From Martinezella lusitana (GTDB taxonomy: Bacteria; Pseudomonadota; Alphaproteobacteria; Rhizobiales; Rhizobiaceae), in NCBI RefSeq assembly GCF_014207095.1, contig NZ_JACHBG010000001.1, positions 620,001-684,000 on the forward strand: a DNA stretch of 64,000 nucleotides, written 5' to 3'. Below the pieces are notes generated by a model, which searched no databases, was not told where the DNA came from, and saw only the letters and a list, made by a program, of their open reading frames with translations. Shown piece after piece: positions 1 to 9,448 of the stretch. Position numbers and translations under genes: made by a program. The stretch's first letter is position 1, and the number at the start of each line of letters is the position of its first letter.

Positions 1-3
1 TAG

Positions 4-714
4 CTAGCCGCACCACGAGGATGACTGGCCAGTCCAGCGCCGCGCGAGTCCTTCGGAAACCATTTGATCGCCGATCGAGCGGCCGGCACGCATGGCGATG
101 CGTAGCTTGCCGCCATTCAGGTCGTCGCGACGGTTGCTGCCGGAAAGTACGAAAGTCCCGTCATTCAGAATGGCCTGCAGGCGCAGCTTGGCGGCAACGG
201 CCTTTTGTTTTTCGCCTGGGCAGCGTGCAGCCTCAACGCCCGGTACGTCGATATCGGCGAGCTGGATCCTTATCCCGTCCTGCCAGAACGTATTGCCGTC
301 CACCACGCAGTTGGTGCCCGAACCGGCGCTGCAAAGCACGAAGCGGCCGCCCGTCTGCGCCCGCATGCCGGGGCGATCGATCGCCGGTCTGTTGATCGGC
401 AGCGCCACGGGGATCGCGGCCGTTGCCGCCGGAATGGCTGCCGGTGGCACGGGAAGGGCAGGGGTGGCGCGGGGCTCCGGGATAACCGCTGCGGTCTTGA
501 TCTTCGGTTTTACCGCCGGCGTCGGTGCGTCCTGGGTCATCTTCGGCATGCCGGCAACCGCACCGGCATGGGCGAGCATGGAAGGCATATCCTTACGGTG
601 TTGGTAGGCATACATGCCGCCCACTATCGCCAGGCCAACGAAGCCCCACAGCCATATCGAACCTCCCGCCTTGGGTTGCGGTTTGCGCCGAACGCGTCGT
701 TTCGCTTTAGCCAT
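4..714 (-). CDS. Membrane-anchored thermonuclease-like (SNase-fold) protein
   Basis: This 236-residue protein starts with a very basic N-terminus (MAKAKRRVRRKPQPK), followed by one hydrophobic segment at about residues 20-37, which should anchor it in the inner membrane with the rest in the periplasm. A Pro/Ala-rich linker covers about 60-115. The C-terminal 110 residues resemble the staphylococcal-nuclease fold: a VVDGNTFW strand, an IRIQLADIDVPG segment holding the Arg expected at the active site, and a late GDQMVSEGLARRW helix. The usual 'DRYGR' motif is replaced by RRDDLNGGKLRI, so catalysis is doubtful. Four Cys residues in the domain could form disulfides. It is complete: the stop lies at the window edge. 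The fold call is fairly safe; nuclease activity is not. Confidence 0.75.
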   Translation of the reverse strand: MAKAKRRVRRKPQPKAGGSIWLWGFVGLAIVGGMYAYQHRKDMPSMLAHAGAVAGMPKMTQDAPTPAVKPKIKTAAVIPEPRATPALPVPPAAIPAATAAIPVALPINRPAIDRPGMRAQTGGRFVLCSAGSGTNCVVDGNTFWQDGIRIQLADIDVPGVEAARCPGEKQKAVAAKLRLQAILNDGTFVLSGSNRRDDLNGGKLRIAMRAGRSIGDQMVSEGLARRWTGQSSSWCG

Positions 715-805
715 AGTGTCGTCCCTCGATTGCGGGGAGATTATCGCTGCGATTTCTTACCGATCCGTTGGCTTTTCGTTCTCCGATGACGGGACCACAG
801 GATTC

Positions 806-1198
806 CTATTTCGTTGAAGCCGTCGATGGTTTCAGCTTCACCGACATCGTCACCTGTCCGTTGACGGAAAGCTTCAGTCCCCGACCATCGAAATTATTGA
901 CCGACGTATTGCTCGACATGGCGCTGATTTCACAAGCGTCCGCTATGGTAGCGAGCAGGGTGCCGCAGCTGCTTGCGGCGATCTTGTAGAAGGATTTCAA
1001 AGCCTTCTCCTGCTGCTCCTCGTTGTCGCCATCCGGCACGGAGTAGGACAGCGATATTCCCGATTGCACCGAAATATATCCGTCCGGCAGCTGGCGAGGA
1101 TTGCGTAAGGGCAGGTTCTGAAAGTTCTGTGCAAGGGCTGGCAGCGTTGTGGCGGCAAGCAGCAGGCCGAGTGTAGCGGGCATTAAAAATCTGGTCAT
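806..1198 (-). CDS. Exported hypothetical protein
   Basis: This 130-residue protein has a clear Sec signal peptide (MTRFLMPATLGLLLAATTLP, cleavage probably after ALA at about residue 23). The mature part of about 105 residues is hydrophilic, has two Cys residues in the middle (SSCGTLLATIADAC) that could pair, and shows no domain I recognise. It is probably periplasmic. It sits alone on the minus strand, separated by about 90 bases from the SNase-like gene, so the two may be co-transcribed. The function is unknown. Confidence 0.7.
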   Translation of the reverse strand: MTRFLMPATLGLLLAATTLPALAQNFQNLPLRNPRQLPDGYISVQSGISLSYSVPDGDNEEQQEKALKSFYKIAASSCGTLLATIADACEISAMSSNTSVNNFDGRGLKLSVNGQVTMSVKLKPSTASTK

Positions 1199-1439
1199 TG
1201 TCGTCTCTCCTGTTCAGTCGGTTTATCGCAGATATGGATGAAGACGGGGTGATGACCTAACCTAAAATTGTACGTCCGGGCTGAGTCTCGGCATTGCATT
1301 CGAATCAGCAGCCCCCGACCATGTAATTGCTTCCTTGCCAACTCTGGGGCCGAAGCGCATAGTCCAGTCCTGCTGTAGAGTATGAAGCCGGCGCCGAGGG
1401 GGTGCCGCATTCTCTTACTCAAAGGACGAGACCGCGCGA

Positions 1440-1652
1440 ATGCTGGAAACCCCTATCCATCCAAGGGATTTGCCTTTGTTTTCGGACGATCTCGATCGTC
1501 TGGAGAAGGTGCTGGATACTGTCTGCCGAGATCGCGGCATCGATTCGCGTGGCGTGCAGGCAGAGCGGCTGGGCGCGTTGATCATCCAGCTTTATCGTCA
1601 GGGCGTGAAGGACGATGCGAAGCTGCTTGCGCTTGCAAGGGCTTATTTCTGA
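1440..1652 (+). CDS. Small conserved-type hypothetical protein (70 aa)
   Basis: This is a 70-residue soluble, mostly helical protein (MLETPIHPRDLPLFSDDLDR...). It has no signal peptide or membrane segment. A purine-rich stretch (AAGGACGAGACC) lies just upstream of the ATG and could be the ribosome binding site. The reading frame shows normal rhizobial codon use, and the acidic N-terminal and basic C-terminal halves look like a folded helical domain. I do not recognise a family. The gene stands alone between the exported protein on the other strand and the esterase gene 230 bases downstream. Confidence 0.7.
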   Translation: MLETPIHPRDLPLFSDDLDRLEKVLDTVCRDRGIDSRGVQAERLGALIIQLYRQGVKDDAKLLALARAYF

Positions 1653-1881
1653 CACATCAGCGTTTTTTTATGGTCTTGAATCTAATCGATTTAAGCTGAT
1701 TTCACATAGCTGCAATGATGCTTTGTCGCTGTTCGAAGCGACAATTCCACCCTATATATGCTGCATTGCACAAAGAGAGTTCGTCTCTCGATGTTACCGA
1801 TTCCCTTTGGGAGCGGTGCGCGGCCGTCGCGACAAAGGAAAAACGAAAAGCGGCGGGCGCGAATAAGCAGAAAGGTCCATA

Positions 1882-2901
1882 ATGAATCTCAAAGTTCCGA
1901 GCCGGCTCCGCCGCCTGCTTGCCGACTCTGTCGAGTTGCCGCAGTTCAAATTTCCGGTAACCCAGCCGCAAGCACAGCCGGCGCGTCGTCGCGTCTCCAC
2001 GCGTACGGCGCCCCAGCGGTTGACCGAAATTCTCTGGTTCGGTCGCAATCCAGGCAGCCTGCGCATGCTCGAATACGTACCGCCTGGTATCAAAGGCCCG
2101 ATGCCACTCGTCGTTGTCCTGCATGGCTGTCATCAGAATGCCGAGGATTTCGATCGATCCAGCGGCTGGACGGCTCTTGCCCGCCAGCATGGATTCGCCG
2201 TGCTCTACGCCGAACAGAAGGCATTCAACAATCCCAATCTCTGTTTCAACTGGTTCCGCCCGAGCATGGTAACGCGCGATCGCGGCGAGCTAGGTTCGAT
2301 CCGCGAGATGATCGATTTCAGTCGCAAGGTGCACGAAATCGACGACAGCAGGATTTTCGTCATGGGCCTCTCGGCCGGTGGCGCGATGGCTGCAGCGCTG
2401 CTTGCCACCTATCCGGAACTCTTTGCAGCAGGCGCCATCATCGGCGGCCTGCCTTTCGGCGCCGCCCGCGACGCCATGTCGGCACTGGATGTCATGAAGC
2501 GCGGCTCGACGCGCTCGGCCGATAAATGGGGCGAGCTCGTTCGCGAAGCATCTCCCGATGCTACCCGCTTTCCTGTCGTTTCCATCTGGCATGGCGATGC
2601 CGATGAAGTTGTTTCCTATGTCAATGCAGAGTCGGCCATAGCACAATGGCTTGCCGTGCGCGAGCGCCCGCGCACCAAGGGCCGCCTGCGTCTGTTCGAA
2701 GGCGGCGAGCGCCGCGAATGGCGTGATGACTATGGCAATATGATCCTGGAACTCGTCACCCTGACGGATTTCGGGCACGGTTTCCCGGTCGGTTCGGTCA
2801 TCGAGGGCAGGGAGCCGGCAAACGACACCGAGCGTTTCATTCTGCCTGCGGCCATCTCCGCGCCGGAACAACTGATCAAAGGCTGGGGGCTGGTCGCCTG
2901 A
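1882..2901 (+). CDS. PHB depolymerase-family alpha/beta-hydrolase (esterase)
   Basis: This 339-residue protein belongs to the LpqC/poly(3-hydroxybutyrate) depolymerase family of serine esterases. The oxyanion-hole strand LVVVLHGCHQNAEDF (about 76-90) is followed by the nucleophile elbow GLSAGG with Ser164. The acid lies in HGDADEVV (Asp239 or Asp241) and the catalytic His in DFGHG (His299). There is no signal peptide, so the enzyme is cytoplasmic; a basic linker covers the first 45 residues. That argues for an intracellular ester substrate such as short polyhydroxybutyrate or a xenobiotic or carbohydrate ester, rather than an extracellular polymer. It is monocistronic. Family assignment is firm; the substrate is not known. 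Confidence 0.9.
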   Translation: MNLKVPSRLRRLLADSVELPQFKFPVTQPQAQPARRRVSTRTAPQRLTEILWFGRNPGSLRMLEYVPPGIKGPMPLVVVLHGCHQNAEDFDRSSGWTALARQHGFAVLYAEQKAFNNPNLCFNWFRPSMVTRDRGELGSIREMIDFSRKVHEIDDSRIFVMGLSAGGAMAAALLATYPELFAAGAIIGGLPFGAARDAMSALDVMKRGSTRSADKWGELVREASPDATRFPVVSIWHGDADEVVSYVNAESAIAQWLAVRERPRTKGRLRLFEGGERREWRDDYGNMILELVTLTDFGHGFPVGSVIEGREPANDTERFILPAAISAPEQLIKGWGLVA

Positions 2902-2993
2902 GATTGCCCTCGAAGAGCGGGCTCGCGCTCGCGCCAAGAGTAGTATGAGAGGAAGCTCGGGCGACTACTCATAAGGCGCCGCCAGTCTTGCAA

Positions 2994-3284
2994 TCAATCG
3001 TCGTTGGTCGCATTCAGATTTTCGGGCCGAATGCCATCGTTCTCGGCCCAATGCTTGAAACGGATACCGGCGCCGCCGGTTCCGTCACTCCCGCCGGCGA
3101 GAAAAATTATGCCGTGGCTCTCCAAGGCGGCACGAACGGCGGCAACCGCCTTCATATCCTTGGAATCGACGTCCATCTCCAACGCTTCGATGGATGAGAT
3201 CGGAAGCTTGCTCTCATTAGCGAGTGCTTCTGTCGTCAGCCCGAGCATGGCGCGCGCACCGCGCAATTGTGCAGATGTGATCAT
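2994..3284 (-). CDS. XRE-family helix-turn-helix regulator
   Basis: This 96-residue protein has a Cro/C1-type HTH in its N-terminal half: QLRGARAMLGLTTEALANES forms helices 1-2 and LPISSIEALE the recognition helix. The second half carries LESHGIIFL followed by a GG-turn, a layout common among small rhizobial XRE proteins. There is no ligand-binding or protease domain, so it probably acts as a dimeric DNA binder. It lies directly beyond the 3' end of the exopolysaccharide glycosyltransferase operon on the same strand, separated by a 130-base gap that contains an inverted repeat, so it is probably a separate transcript. Its target is unknown. Confidence 0.85.
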   Translation of the reverse strand: MITSAQLRGARAMLGLTTEALANESKLPISSIEALEMDVDSKDMKAVAAVRAALESHGIIFLAGGSDGTGGAGIRFKHWAENDGIRPENLNATNDD

Positions 3285-3347
3285 GACTCAACTCTACTCC
3301 ATAGGCCCGAGAAGCGGAACCGGTTTCACGCAAAAATCGCGCGCGTC

Positions 3348-3366
3348 AAAAGCGCGTTGCGCTTTT
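3348..3366 (-). terminator. Inverted repeat, possible terminator of the exopolysaccharide operon
   Basis: A perfect 8-bp inverted repeat with a 3-base loop (AAAAGCGC-GTT-GCGCTTTT) lies between the end of the glycosyltransferase operon (stop at 3415) and the XRE gene. Read on the minus strand it ends in four Ts and could act as a terminator. The surrounding 3299-3400 stretch also looks like degenerate rhizobial intergenic repeat sequence. Confidence 0.4.
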
Positions 3367-3414
3367 CTCGGAGTGACGTCTCGCGCTTCAGGTGCCTGAT
3401 CTTGCGCGAGTGTT

Positions 3415-4626
3415 CTAAAAGGCTGCGACGTTCTGAGGCCTGATGTCTTCGGGGCTAGCAAGCGGGGCAGGGACGGGATAGCCAAGCAGATCGTAGTAGA
3501 TCTGTTCCGTGGCGTCGGCCATACCGGCAAGAGTGTAGCCATCCTTGCGGCGACGCGCCTCGGAGGAGAAGTTTGCAAGCAGTCTGGGATCGGCAAGGCG
3601 CGTCATGGCGCTGGCGAGCTCCTTCGGGTCATCGCTGTTGGGCACGATGTAGCCGTTCTTGCCATGTTCGAGCACGGTTCGCGCGCCACCGACATCTGCC
3701 AGCAGCAGTGGTTTGCCTGCGGCTGCGGCTTCAAGCATCACATAGGACATCGCCTCGTAACGGCTCGGCATGACGACGACATCGAAGGCTTCGATTGCGG
3801 TCACTCCGGGTATGCCGCCGTCGATGTAGGCGCGCTTTTCCAGGCCGGCTGTCCTGATCATATCGGTGACGGCGGTCGCAAGCTCCCCAACGCCGATCAT
3901 AAGCAAATGTGCTTGTGGCAGCGTGCTGGCGATGCGGGTAAATGCCTCGACAAGCCGTTCCGGAGCCTTCTGGCGAGTCATCCGGCCGACGAAGCCGAAG
4001 AGCAGAGCGTCCTGAGGGACCCCATACCGCCTACGGATGGCGGCGCGCTGGCTGGTCGGCGGCGAGCCGACGCCGTTGACGACGATGCGCAGCCGTGCCT
4101 CGGAGATGCCAAGCGACAAGGCATGGTTATATTCGTCTCGCGATACGCAGATCAGTTGATCCGTCAGCCAGTTGCCGAGCAAGCGCTCGATGCCGCCATA
4201 GATCAACCGCCCCTTCGAGCCCAGCGTTGGGTCCATCGTGCGAAATGCGTGCGGGGTATAAAGAACGGGGACGTGCTTTCCAGGCAAGCGCAACCGCGTC
4301 AGCGCTCCGGCCTTGGAGCTGTGGCCATGGATCAGATCGAACGGCCCTTGCTCCGTGGCGATTCTGCGTAAATGTCTCCACGCGGTGATATCCCATGGTC
4401 CCGGCGCACGTCGCATGGCGACGGGAATGACCCGGTCGAGACCGATGCCTTCCAATTCCCCAACGAAGGCCGCCTCGGCGCGCACGGGCGAATAGACGGC
4501 GGTCACCGAATGACCGCGATGCTGCATTGCCCGGCAGAGATCGAGGAAGTGCCGCCCCGAGCCGCCGCCGCTCGGTTCGAGGACCTGCAGCATCGACAGA
4601 CGCTTGACACTGGTGCGGATATTCAA
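3415..4626 (-). CDS. GT4-family glycosyltransferase, exopolysaccharide cluster
   Basis: This 403-residue GT-B enzyme is of the GT4 family. The N-terminal domain starts with MLQVLEPSGGGSGRHFLDL, the typical glycine-rich acceptor loop. The C-terminal domain has FVGRMTRQKAPERLVEAF and the E-x7-E motif in PSRYEAMSYVMLEAA, which binds the nucleotide sugar. It should transfer a hexose to a lipid-linked intermediate on the cytoplasmic face of the membrane. The start is a TTG whose TTGA overlaps the stop of the upstream polymerase gene. A strong GGGAGG sits seven bases before this TTG, which is why I prefer it to the ATG twelve codons further in. It is the last gene of a minus-strand operon of polysaccharide genes. 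Confidence 0.9.
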   Translation of the reverse strand: MNIRTSVKRLSMLQVLEPSGGGSGRHFLDLCRAMQHRGHSVTAVYSPVRAEAAFVGELEGIGLDRVIPVAMRRAPGPWDITAWRHLRRIATEQGPFDLIHGHSSKAGALTRLRLPGKHVPVLYTPHAFRTMDPTLGSKGRLIYGGIERLLGNWLTDQLICVSRDEYNHALSLGISEARLRIVVNGVGSPPTSQRAAIRRRYGVPQDALLFGFVGRMTRQKAPERLVEAFTRIASTLPQAHLLMIGVGELATAVTDMIRTAGLEKRAYIDGGIPGVTAIEAFDVVVMPSRYEAMSYVMLEAAAAGKPLLLADVGGARTVLEHGKNGYIVPNSDDPKELASAMTRLADPRLLANFSSEARRRKDGYTLAGMADATEQIYYDLLGYPVPAPLASPEDIRPQNVAAF

Positions 4627-5885
4627 GGCGCGGCCTCCCTTCCACTCAAGCTACGCTGATACTTTTGCTCAAGGGCGCCGCAGCCCCAGACGATGCCGAT
4701 CAACATGTAGAAGTGACGCCAGTGATCGGTGTCGATGACGTTGCCGATGCCGACATGGCCGAGAACGACGATCCAGGCGATCATCGCGAAGGGCTGCCAG
4801 GGCCGTTCCCTCAAAAGGTTGCGGAAGCCGATATAGATGGTCCAGCAGATCATGCTGACCCAGCAGAAGAACCCGAGCCAGCCATAGGTGGTCAGCGTCT
4901 TCAGCCAGGTATTGTGCTCGTCTTCCTCAAACATATGACCGAAGACCAGCGGTCCCATACCGAAAGGCCGCTCCATCGACATCGCAAAGCCGACGCTATG
5001 ACGCTCAAAACGGCCGAGGTGCCTGCCGTCATAGCTCTGAACGAGTTGCGCGCGGATGGAAAACAGGTCGCTGACCTGCGGAAACTGCAGCGCGATGACA
5101 AGCAGCACGACCATGAGGATGATCGCCGCCAGCGCTATAACCAGGATGCGCAGGCGAAACTTGTTGCTGCGATGTTTCAACAGCATGCAGAAGATCAGCA
5201 TCACCGAGGTGAAGGCAAACAGCCCCCAGGCCGCTCGCGAGAATGAAAGGAAGACCGCAAAAGCGAGAACGAGGAGGCATACGATCCTGATCGGCGCCTT
5301 CTTCAGGTCGCCGATCAGCAGCCCATGCATGAGATAGAGGCTGGGCGCCGCCAGATAGGGACCAAAGACGTTCGGATCCTGGAAGGCGCCCATGGCGCGA
5401 TCGTAGCGTGTGAAAATATCGAAGCCTGGGACGGCGTGGAAATAGCCGAGAATGCCCAGGCTTGCGGTAATCAATGCTGCCACCACCCAGGTATTGAAGA
5501 TCAGCTTCAGCCGCTTCTGGCTGTCCTCAACGATGGCGGCGTAGAAGACGGAGCTCAAAGCCAGAAAGGTGGAGACGGCAATATAGATCGGGCCGTCGAG
5601 ATGGTTGCTTGCCGCAAGGTTGCGCATCTGCGTGATCGACAGCATGCCGCCGATGTTGAACGTCAGGAACAGCACCAGAAGCGGCGCGACGCTGCGGGAT
5701 ATCTTCAGCCCGAGAATGAACCACGTGCCGATAAGAAAGGCGAGCCACAGCTCATAGGGCGCGGGTTCCGCGATCACGAAACCCGACATCAACACCCCTA
5801 TGGCGACGCAGGCCGTACCGACCAGTCGTAATGCCGCAAGCTGCGGCTGCGCAACGCCGGAAGGTGGGAGCTCGATCGCGGTCAA
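4623..5885 (-). CDS. O-antigen ligase/Wzy-type polysaccharide polymerase
   Basis: This 420-residue integral membrane protein has about eleven hydrophobic segments and a large periplasmic loop (about residues 255-310). The loop carries RYDRAMGAFQDPNVFGPYL-like and GRHLGRFERHSVGFAMSMER-like stretches typical of the Wzy_C/O-antigen ligase family, and a conserved His in EEDEHNTWLKTL. It probably polymerises undecaprenyl-linked repeat units in the periplasm. It starts at a TTG that overlaps the stop codon of the upstream phosphoglycosyltransferase gene (TTGA), the same arrangement as at its own 3' end, so the three genes are translationally coupled. The linkage made is unknown. Confidence 0.87.
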   Translation of the reverse strand: MTAIELPPSGVAQPQLAALRLVGTACVAIGVLMSGFVIAEPAPYELWLAFLIGTWFILGLKISRSVAPLLVLFLTFNIGGMLSITQMRNLAASNHLDGPIYIAVSTFLALSSVFYAAIVEDSQKRLKLIFNTWVVAALITASLGILGYFHAVPGFDIFTRYDRAMGAFQDPNVFGPYLAAPSLYLMHGLLIGDLKKAPIRIVCLLVLAFAVFLSFSRAAWGLFAFTSVMLIFCMLLKHRSNKFRLRILVIALAAIILMVVLLVIALQFPQVSDLFSIRAQLVQSYDGRHLGRFERHSVGFAMSMERPFGMGPLVFGHMFEEDEHNTWLKTLTTYGWLGFFCWVSMICWTIYIGFRNLLRERPWQPFAMIAWIVVLGHVGIGNVIDTDHWRHFYMLIGIVWGCGALEQKYQRSLSGREAAP

Positions 5886-7444
5886 TACGCGTTTTCCGTA
5901 TTGAGCAGGCTGAACGGCGTCTTGAACAGGATCTTGAGATCGAACAGCAGCGACCAGTTCTCGATGTAGTAGAGATCATAGGCCGTGCGGAACTTGATCT
6001 TGTCGTCGCTGTCGATCTCGCCGCGCCAGCCGTTGATCTGCGCCCAGCCGGTGACGCCTGGCTTGACGCGATGGCGTGCGAAGTAGCCTTCGACGACATC
6101 GGCGTAAGTGCGGTTGTGGCTGGCGGCGAGCACGGCATGCGGCCGCGGGCCGACGAGCGAAAGGCTACCGAGCAACACGTTGAAGAGCTGCGGTAATTCG
6201 TCGATCGACGTCCTGCGGATGAAACGTCCGACGGGCGTAACGCGCGGATCGTTCTTGGTGACGGCGTTGCGTGCGGTCGGATCGCTCATATGCGTATACA
6301 TCGAGCGGAACTTGAAGACGTTGATGATCTCGTTGTTGAAGCCGTGTCGCTTCTGCATGAAGAAGATCGGCCCCTTCGAAGTCACCTTCACGGCAATTGC
6401 GGCACCCAGCATGATCGGCCAGAGCAAGGCAAGGGCGAACAGGCTGAAGAAGATGTCGAAGATGCGCTTACCGACGCCGTCCCAATCACGGATCGGCTTG
6501 TTGAAGATATCGAGCATCGGCACCGCGCCGACATGCGAGTAGGCGCGCGGCCGAAAACGCAGCTTGTTGGCATGGGCAGCCAAGCGAATATCGACCGGCA
6601 GGACCCAGAGCATTTTCAGCAATTGCAGGATGCGATCTTCAGCGCTGCTCGGAAGAGAAATGATCAGCATGTCTACCCGCGCCAGCCGGGCGAACTCGAC
6701 TAGCTCCGGGACCGTCCCGAGCTTCGGATAGCCGGCGACCATGACCGGCGAACGCTTCTCGCCGCGATCGTCGAAGATGCCGCAAATGCGGATGTCGTTG
6801 TCGGGTTGGTGTTCGAGCGCGCGGATGAGTTCCTTGGCCGGCTCGCCACCGCCGACGATGACGGCGCGTCGTTCCATGATACCGTTGCGCGCCCAGTTGC
6901 GGATGCCATAGGCGAAAAGGAGCCGGGCCACGAGGAGGAACGCAGCTCCGGCACCCAGCCAGGCGCCGAGGAGGGGCAGGGAATAGATGTTGCCCAGGCC
7001 GATAGGAACGAGGGCCAGAGCCATGATGGCGAAGGCGACAATCCAAGGTCCCAAAATCCGGTGAAGGAAGCGATGGGGCGAGCGCAGGATCGGTATCTGA
7101 TAGGCATCCGCCACCTGCAGGAAGGCGATGGCAAGGCCGCTGACCGCGATCGTCACCGCAGCTCTCGACAGGAAGGGGTGATCGTCGGGAGTCGTGCCGA
7201 AAAACAGAAGTGCCAGTCCAACTGCGAGCAGTGACAGAAATTCGAACAGCCGATACTGGCCGATGATAATCGCCGGCGTTTGGTTGGTTTCACGGAACTG
7301 CTCGGCAATCTGCCGCGCATAGAGATTGAGTTCACCGTTCGGGCGATCGCTCTGAGACTCTTCGGCACCGCGGGTGCGGATCTCCGAAGCCTGCTTGCGA
7401 ATATTGTCTAAGTTAAATTGTTCGGACTTTTCGCTAGTGTTCAT
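5882..7444 (-). CDS. Undecaprenyl-phosphate glucose phosphotransferase (polyprenyl glycosylphosphotransferase)
   Basis: This 520-residue initiating enzyme transfers a sugar-1-phosphate, probably glucose, from UDP-sugar to undecaprenyl phosphate. The N-terminal half has about four transmembrane segments and a Rossmann-like CoA-binding domain ([17 protein letters not shown], about 190-300). The C-terminal bacterial sugar transferase domain (about 330-520) has the re-entrant helix [18 protein letters not shown], the KFRSMYTH motif, [10 protein letters not shown] and the LVGPRP motif. Length and domain order match the WbaP/WcaJ large-PHPT group. The ATG start is clear. As the first committed step, it defines the 3.4-12.9 kb cluster as a lipid-linked, Wzy-dependent pathway. 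Confidence 0.93.
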   Translation of the reverse strand: MNTSEKSEQFNLDNIRKQASEIRTRGAEESQSDRPNGELNLYARQIAEQFRETNQTPAIIIGQYRLFEFLSLLAVGLALLFFGTTPDDHPFLSRAAVTIAVSGLAIAFLQVADAYQIPILRSPHRFLHRILGPWIVAFAIMALALVPIGLGNIYSLPLLGAWLGAGAAFLLVARLLFAYGIRNWARNGIMERRAVIVGGGEPAKELIRALEHQPDNDIRICGIFDDRGEKRSPVMVAGYPKLGTVPELVEFARLARVDMLIISLPSSAEDRILQLLKMLWVLPVDIRLAAHANKLRFRPRAYSHVGAVPMLDIFNKPIRDWDGVGKRIFDIFFSLFALALLWPIMLGAAIAVKVTSKGPIFFMQKRHGFNNEIINVFKFRSMYTHMSDPTARNAVTKNDPRVTPVGRFIRRTSIDELPQLFNVLLGSLSLVGPRPHAVLAASHNRTYADVVEGYFARHRVKPGVTGWAQINGWRGEIDSDDKIKFRTAYDLYYIENWSLLFDLKILFKTPFSLLNTENAY

Positions 7445-7520
7445 GGCAACTTATCCGGTCGTTACCGGAAAAGGCCTACCAGATATCAGCTAAGAAACAC
7501 TTACAACACCTGCTTGTATT

Positions 7521-8666
7521 CTAGTGTTTGTCACCAGAACCAAGTATATTTTGATACAGCTTCAATGTGTCGCGAGCCATGACCGAGGCTGAAAAATTGA
7601 GCCGGATTGTCTCGATATTGGGCATATGGCGGCCGCCCCAGTCCTGTTCGGTGATGGACTCGGCCATGATGCGGGACAGGTCGTCGGCATCTTCGGTGCG
7701 AGCGAGTGCGGCGCTGTTTTCTCCGAGGGCTTCAGGGATGCCGCCAACGCGTGAGGCAATCACGGTCTTTCCCGCCGCCAGCGCTTCGAGAACAATATAG
7801 GGCATCGCTTCTGCGCGCGAGGGAACGACAACATTTTGCGAGACCGCGAAGGCCTCCTGCACGCGCATGGCCGGCAGCATGCCGATGCGATGGCCAAGGC
7901 CGCGTTCGATCATCATCCGGTGGTATTTGTCCCTGTCCGGTCCGTCGCCGATGATCAGCGCGGAGAGAGGCCTGCCGATCCGCCGTTCGGTCTTGGCGAA
8001 GGCCTCGATGAACAGGTCGGGACCTTTGAGATCCCGCAGCATGCCGATATAGACAAAATGCACGGAGTCCGATCGTGTCGGGATGGGGCGGAAATCTCGC
8101 TCGCTGATGCCGTTGTAGATCAGGACCGATCGTGTCCGCGGCTTACCGATTTTCCTTTCATAGGTGCGCCGCTCGAAGTCGCAGATGAAAATCAAACCAT
8201 CGGTCAGAAATTCCAGCATTCGTTCAAGGCTATGCACCAGCATGCCCTGCAGCGAGCCGCGCGAAAAGTGCAGGCTGCCGCCATGCGCAGTATAGAGGCG
8301 GGCGACGCGATACCTACTAACCCGCAGCAATGAGCCGAGAACGCGCGCAAGCAGGCCGCCCTTGGCGCCGTGCCCGTGCAGCACATCCGGCCGCAAACTC
8401 TTGATCTTCTGATAGCTGCTCCAAAGCGTGGGCGCATCGGAGAGGCTGATCTGACGCCGGATCGGTAACCGGACGACGCCGAGCGCGAGAAATGGCGCGA
8501 TATCGTCGAACAGATGATCCTCGTGTTCTCCGCCGGTCAGGCTGTCGCAAAGGATGCCGACCTCATGTCCCGCCTTGCTTTGTTCCTCCGCCAGATCCCG
8601 GACATGGCGAAAGACCCCGCCGACGGGCGATCTGAAACAGTGAAGGATGCGGAGCGGTTTTGCCAT
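7521..8666 (-). CDS. GT4-family glycosyltransferase, exopolysaccharide cluster
   Basis: This 381-residue GT-B fold enzyme begins MAKPLRILHCFRSPVGGVFRHVRDL, with the GG-VF-H acceptor loop of GT4. DVLHGHGAKGG follows in the N-domain. The C-domain has FVYIGMLRDLKGPDLFIEAF and the E-x7-E motif in PSRAEAMPYIVLEALAAG. It is probably an alpha-glycosyltransferase adding a sugar to the undecaprenyl-linked repeat unit. It starts 12 bases after the stop of the OPX gene and ends 76 bases before the phosphoglycosyltransferase start, so it belongs to the same minus-strand operon. The sugar donor cannot be read from sequence. Confidence 0.9.
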   Translation of the reverse strand: MAKPLRILHCFRSPVGGVFRHVRDLAEEQSKAGHEVGILCDSLTGGEHEDHLFDDIAPFLALGVVRLPIRRQISLSDAPTLWSSYQKIKSLRPDVLHGHGAKGGLLARVLGSLLRVSRYRVARLYTAHGGSLHFSRGSLQGMLVHSLERMLEFLTDGLIFICDFERRTYERKIGKPRTRSVLIYNGISERDFRPIPTRSDSVHFVYIGMLRDLKGPDLFIEAFAKTERRIGRPLSALIIGDGPDRDKYHRMMIERGLGHRIGMLPAMRVQEAFAVSQNVVVPSRAEAMPYIVLEALAAGKTVIASRVGGIPEALGENSAALARTEDADDLSRIMAESITEQDWGGRHMPNIETIRLNFSASVMARDTLKLYQNILGSGDKH

Positions 8667-8678
8667 GAGTGAGCGCGG

Positions 8679-9254
8679 TCAGAACAACCGCTCTCTGACA
8701 TAGATCGTATCGCCAGCGAGCACCGGATCGGAGATACCGACACGGCCCGTCATGACGTGACCGTTGATCTTGCGCGTGACGTCCGCGTTGGATTGATTGG
8801 CGCGGCTGCTGAAGCCGCCGGCAACCGCAATGGCATTTTGGACGGTCATGCCCGGTACATAGGAATACTGCCCCGGCTGGCCGACTTCACCCATGATGTA
8901 GACCGAACGATAGCGATCGACATCGATTGAGACGTCGGGATCGCGAATATAACCCTGCCGCAGCTTCTGGGCGATCTGCCCGGAGAGCTGCTGCAAGGTC
9001 CGACCACGAGCCGTGACCTGACCGATCAGCGGAAACGCAATGTAGCCGGCCTGATCGACCGTATAGGTGTTGCTGAGGCCCGGCTGATCGAACACCGTTA
9101 CGCGCAGCCTGTCACCACTGTCCAACGTATAGGGCTGGATCGTGGCCTCACTGAACGCCTTCGGCGCAGGCTGATAGGTGTTGCAGCCTGCGAGCGCGAC
9201 GCTCATGGCTACCATGCCGAGTGCAAGGGCAATCTTTGGCTTTGCGAAGGGCAT
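8679..9254 (-). CDS. Polysaccharide export lipoprotein (OPX/Wza family)
   Basis: This 191-residue protein has a lipoprotein signal peptide ending in the lipobox LAGC (Cys23). The polysaccharide-export domain starts at YTLDSGDRLRVTVFDQPGLS (about 42-61), and an SLBB-type domain follows (SVYIMGEVGQPGQYSYVPG, about 117-135). It is short compared with E. coli Wza (about 380 residues) and lacks the second and third SLBB repeats and the C-terminal amphipathic helix that forms the Wza outer-membrane pore. It therefore belongs to the short OPX group common in rhizobia and may need a separate outer-membrane partner. It heads the minus-strand polysaccharide operon and faces the co-polymerase gene across a 194-base divergent promoter region. 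Confidence 0.92.
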   Translation of the reverse strand: MPFAKPKIALALGMVAMSVALAGCNTYQPAPKAFSEATIQPYTLDSGDRLRVTVFDQPGLSNTYTVDQAGYIAFPLIGQVTARGRTLQQLSGQIAQKLRQGYIRDPDVSIDVDRYRSVYIMGEVGQPGQYSYVPGMTVQNAIAVAGGFSSRANQSNADVTRKINGHVMTGRVGISDPVLAGDTIYVRERLF

Positions 9255-9448
9255 TTCGCGCTCATTAGAATGGGAGAAGACACTAGCGCCGTTATCAATC
9301 CGTTAGGGTTAACGGCCGGTAAAGACCGAAAGAAAAACCAGCAAAAAATTAGCGATGCCAAAAATAACACCGGTGAAATACTATTAACGCTTGGGTTACC
9401 ATAGTCGTTTACGTTTATCTCCGGCTTTCTATTACGGAGTTTTTGTAT

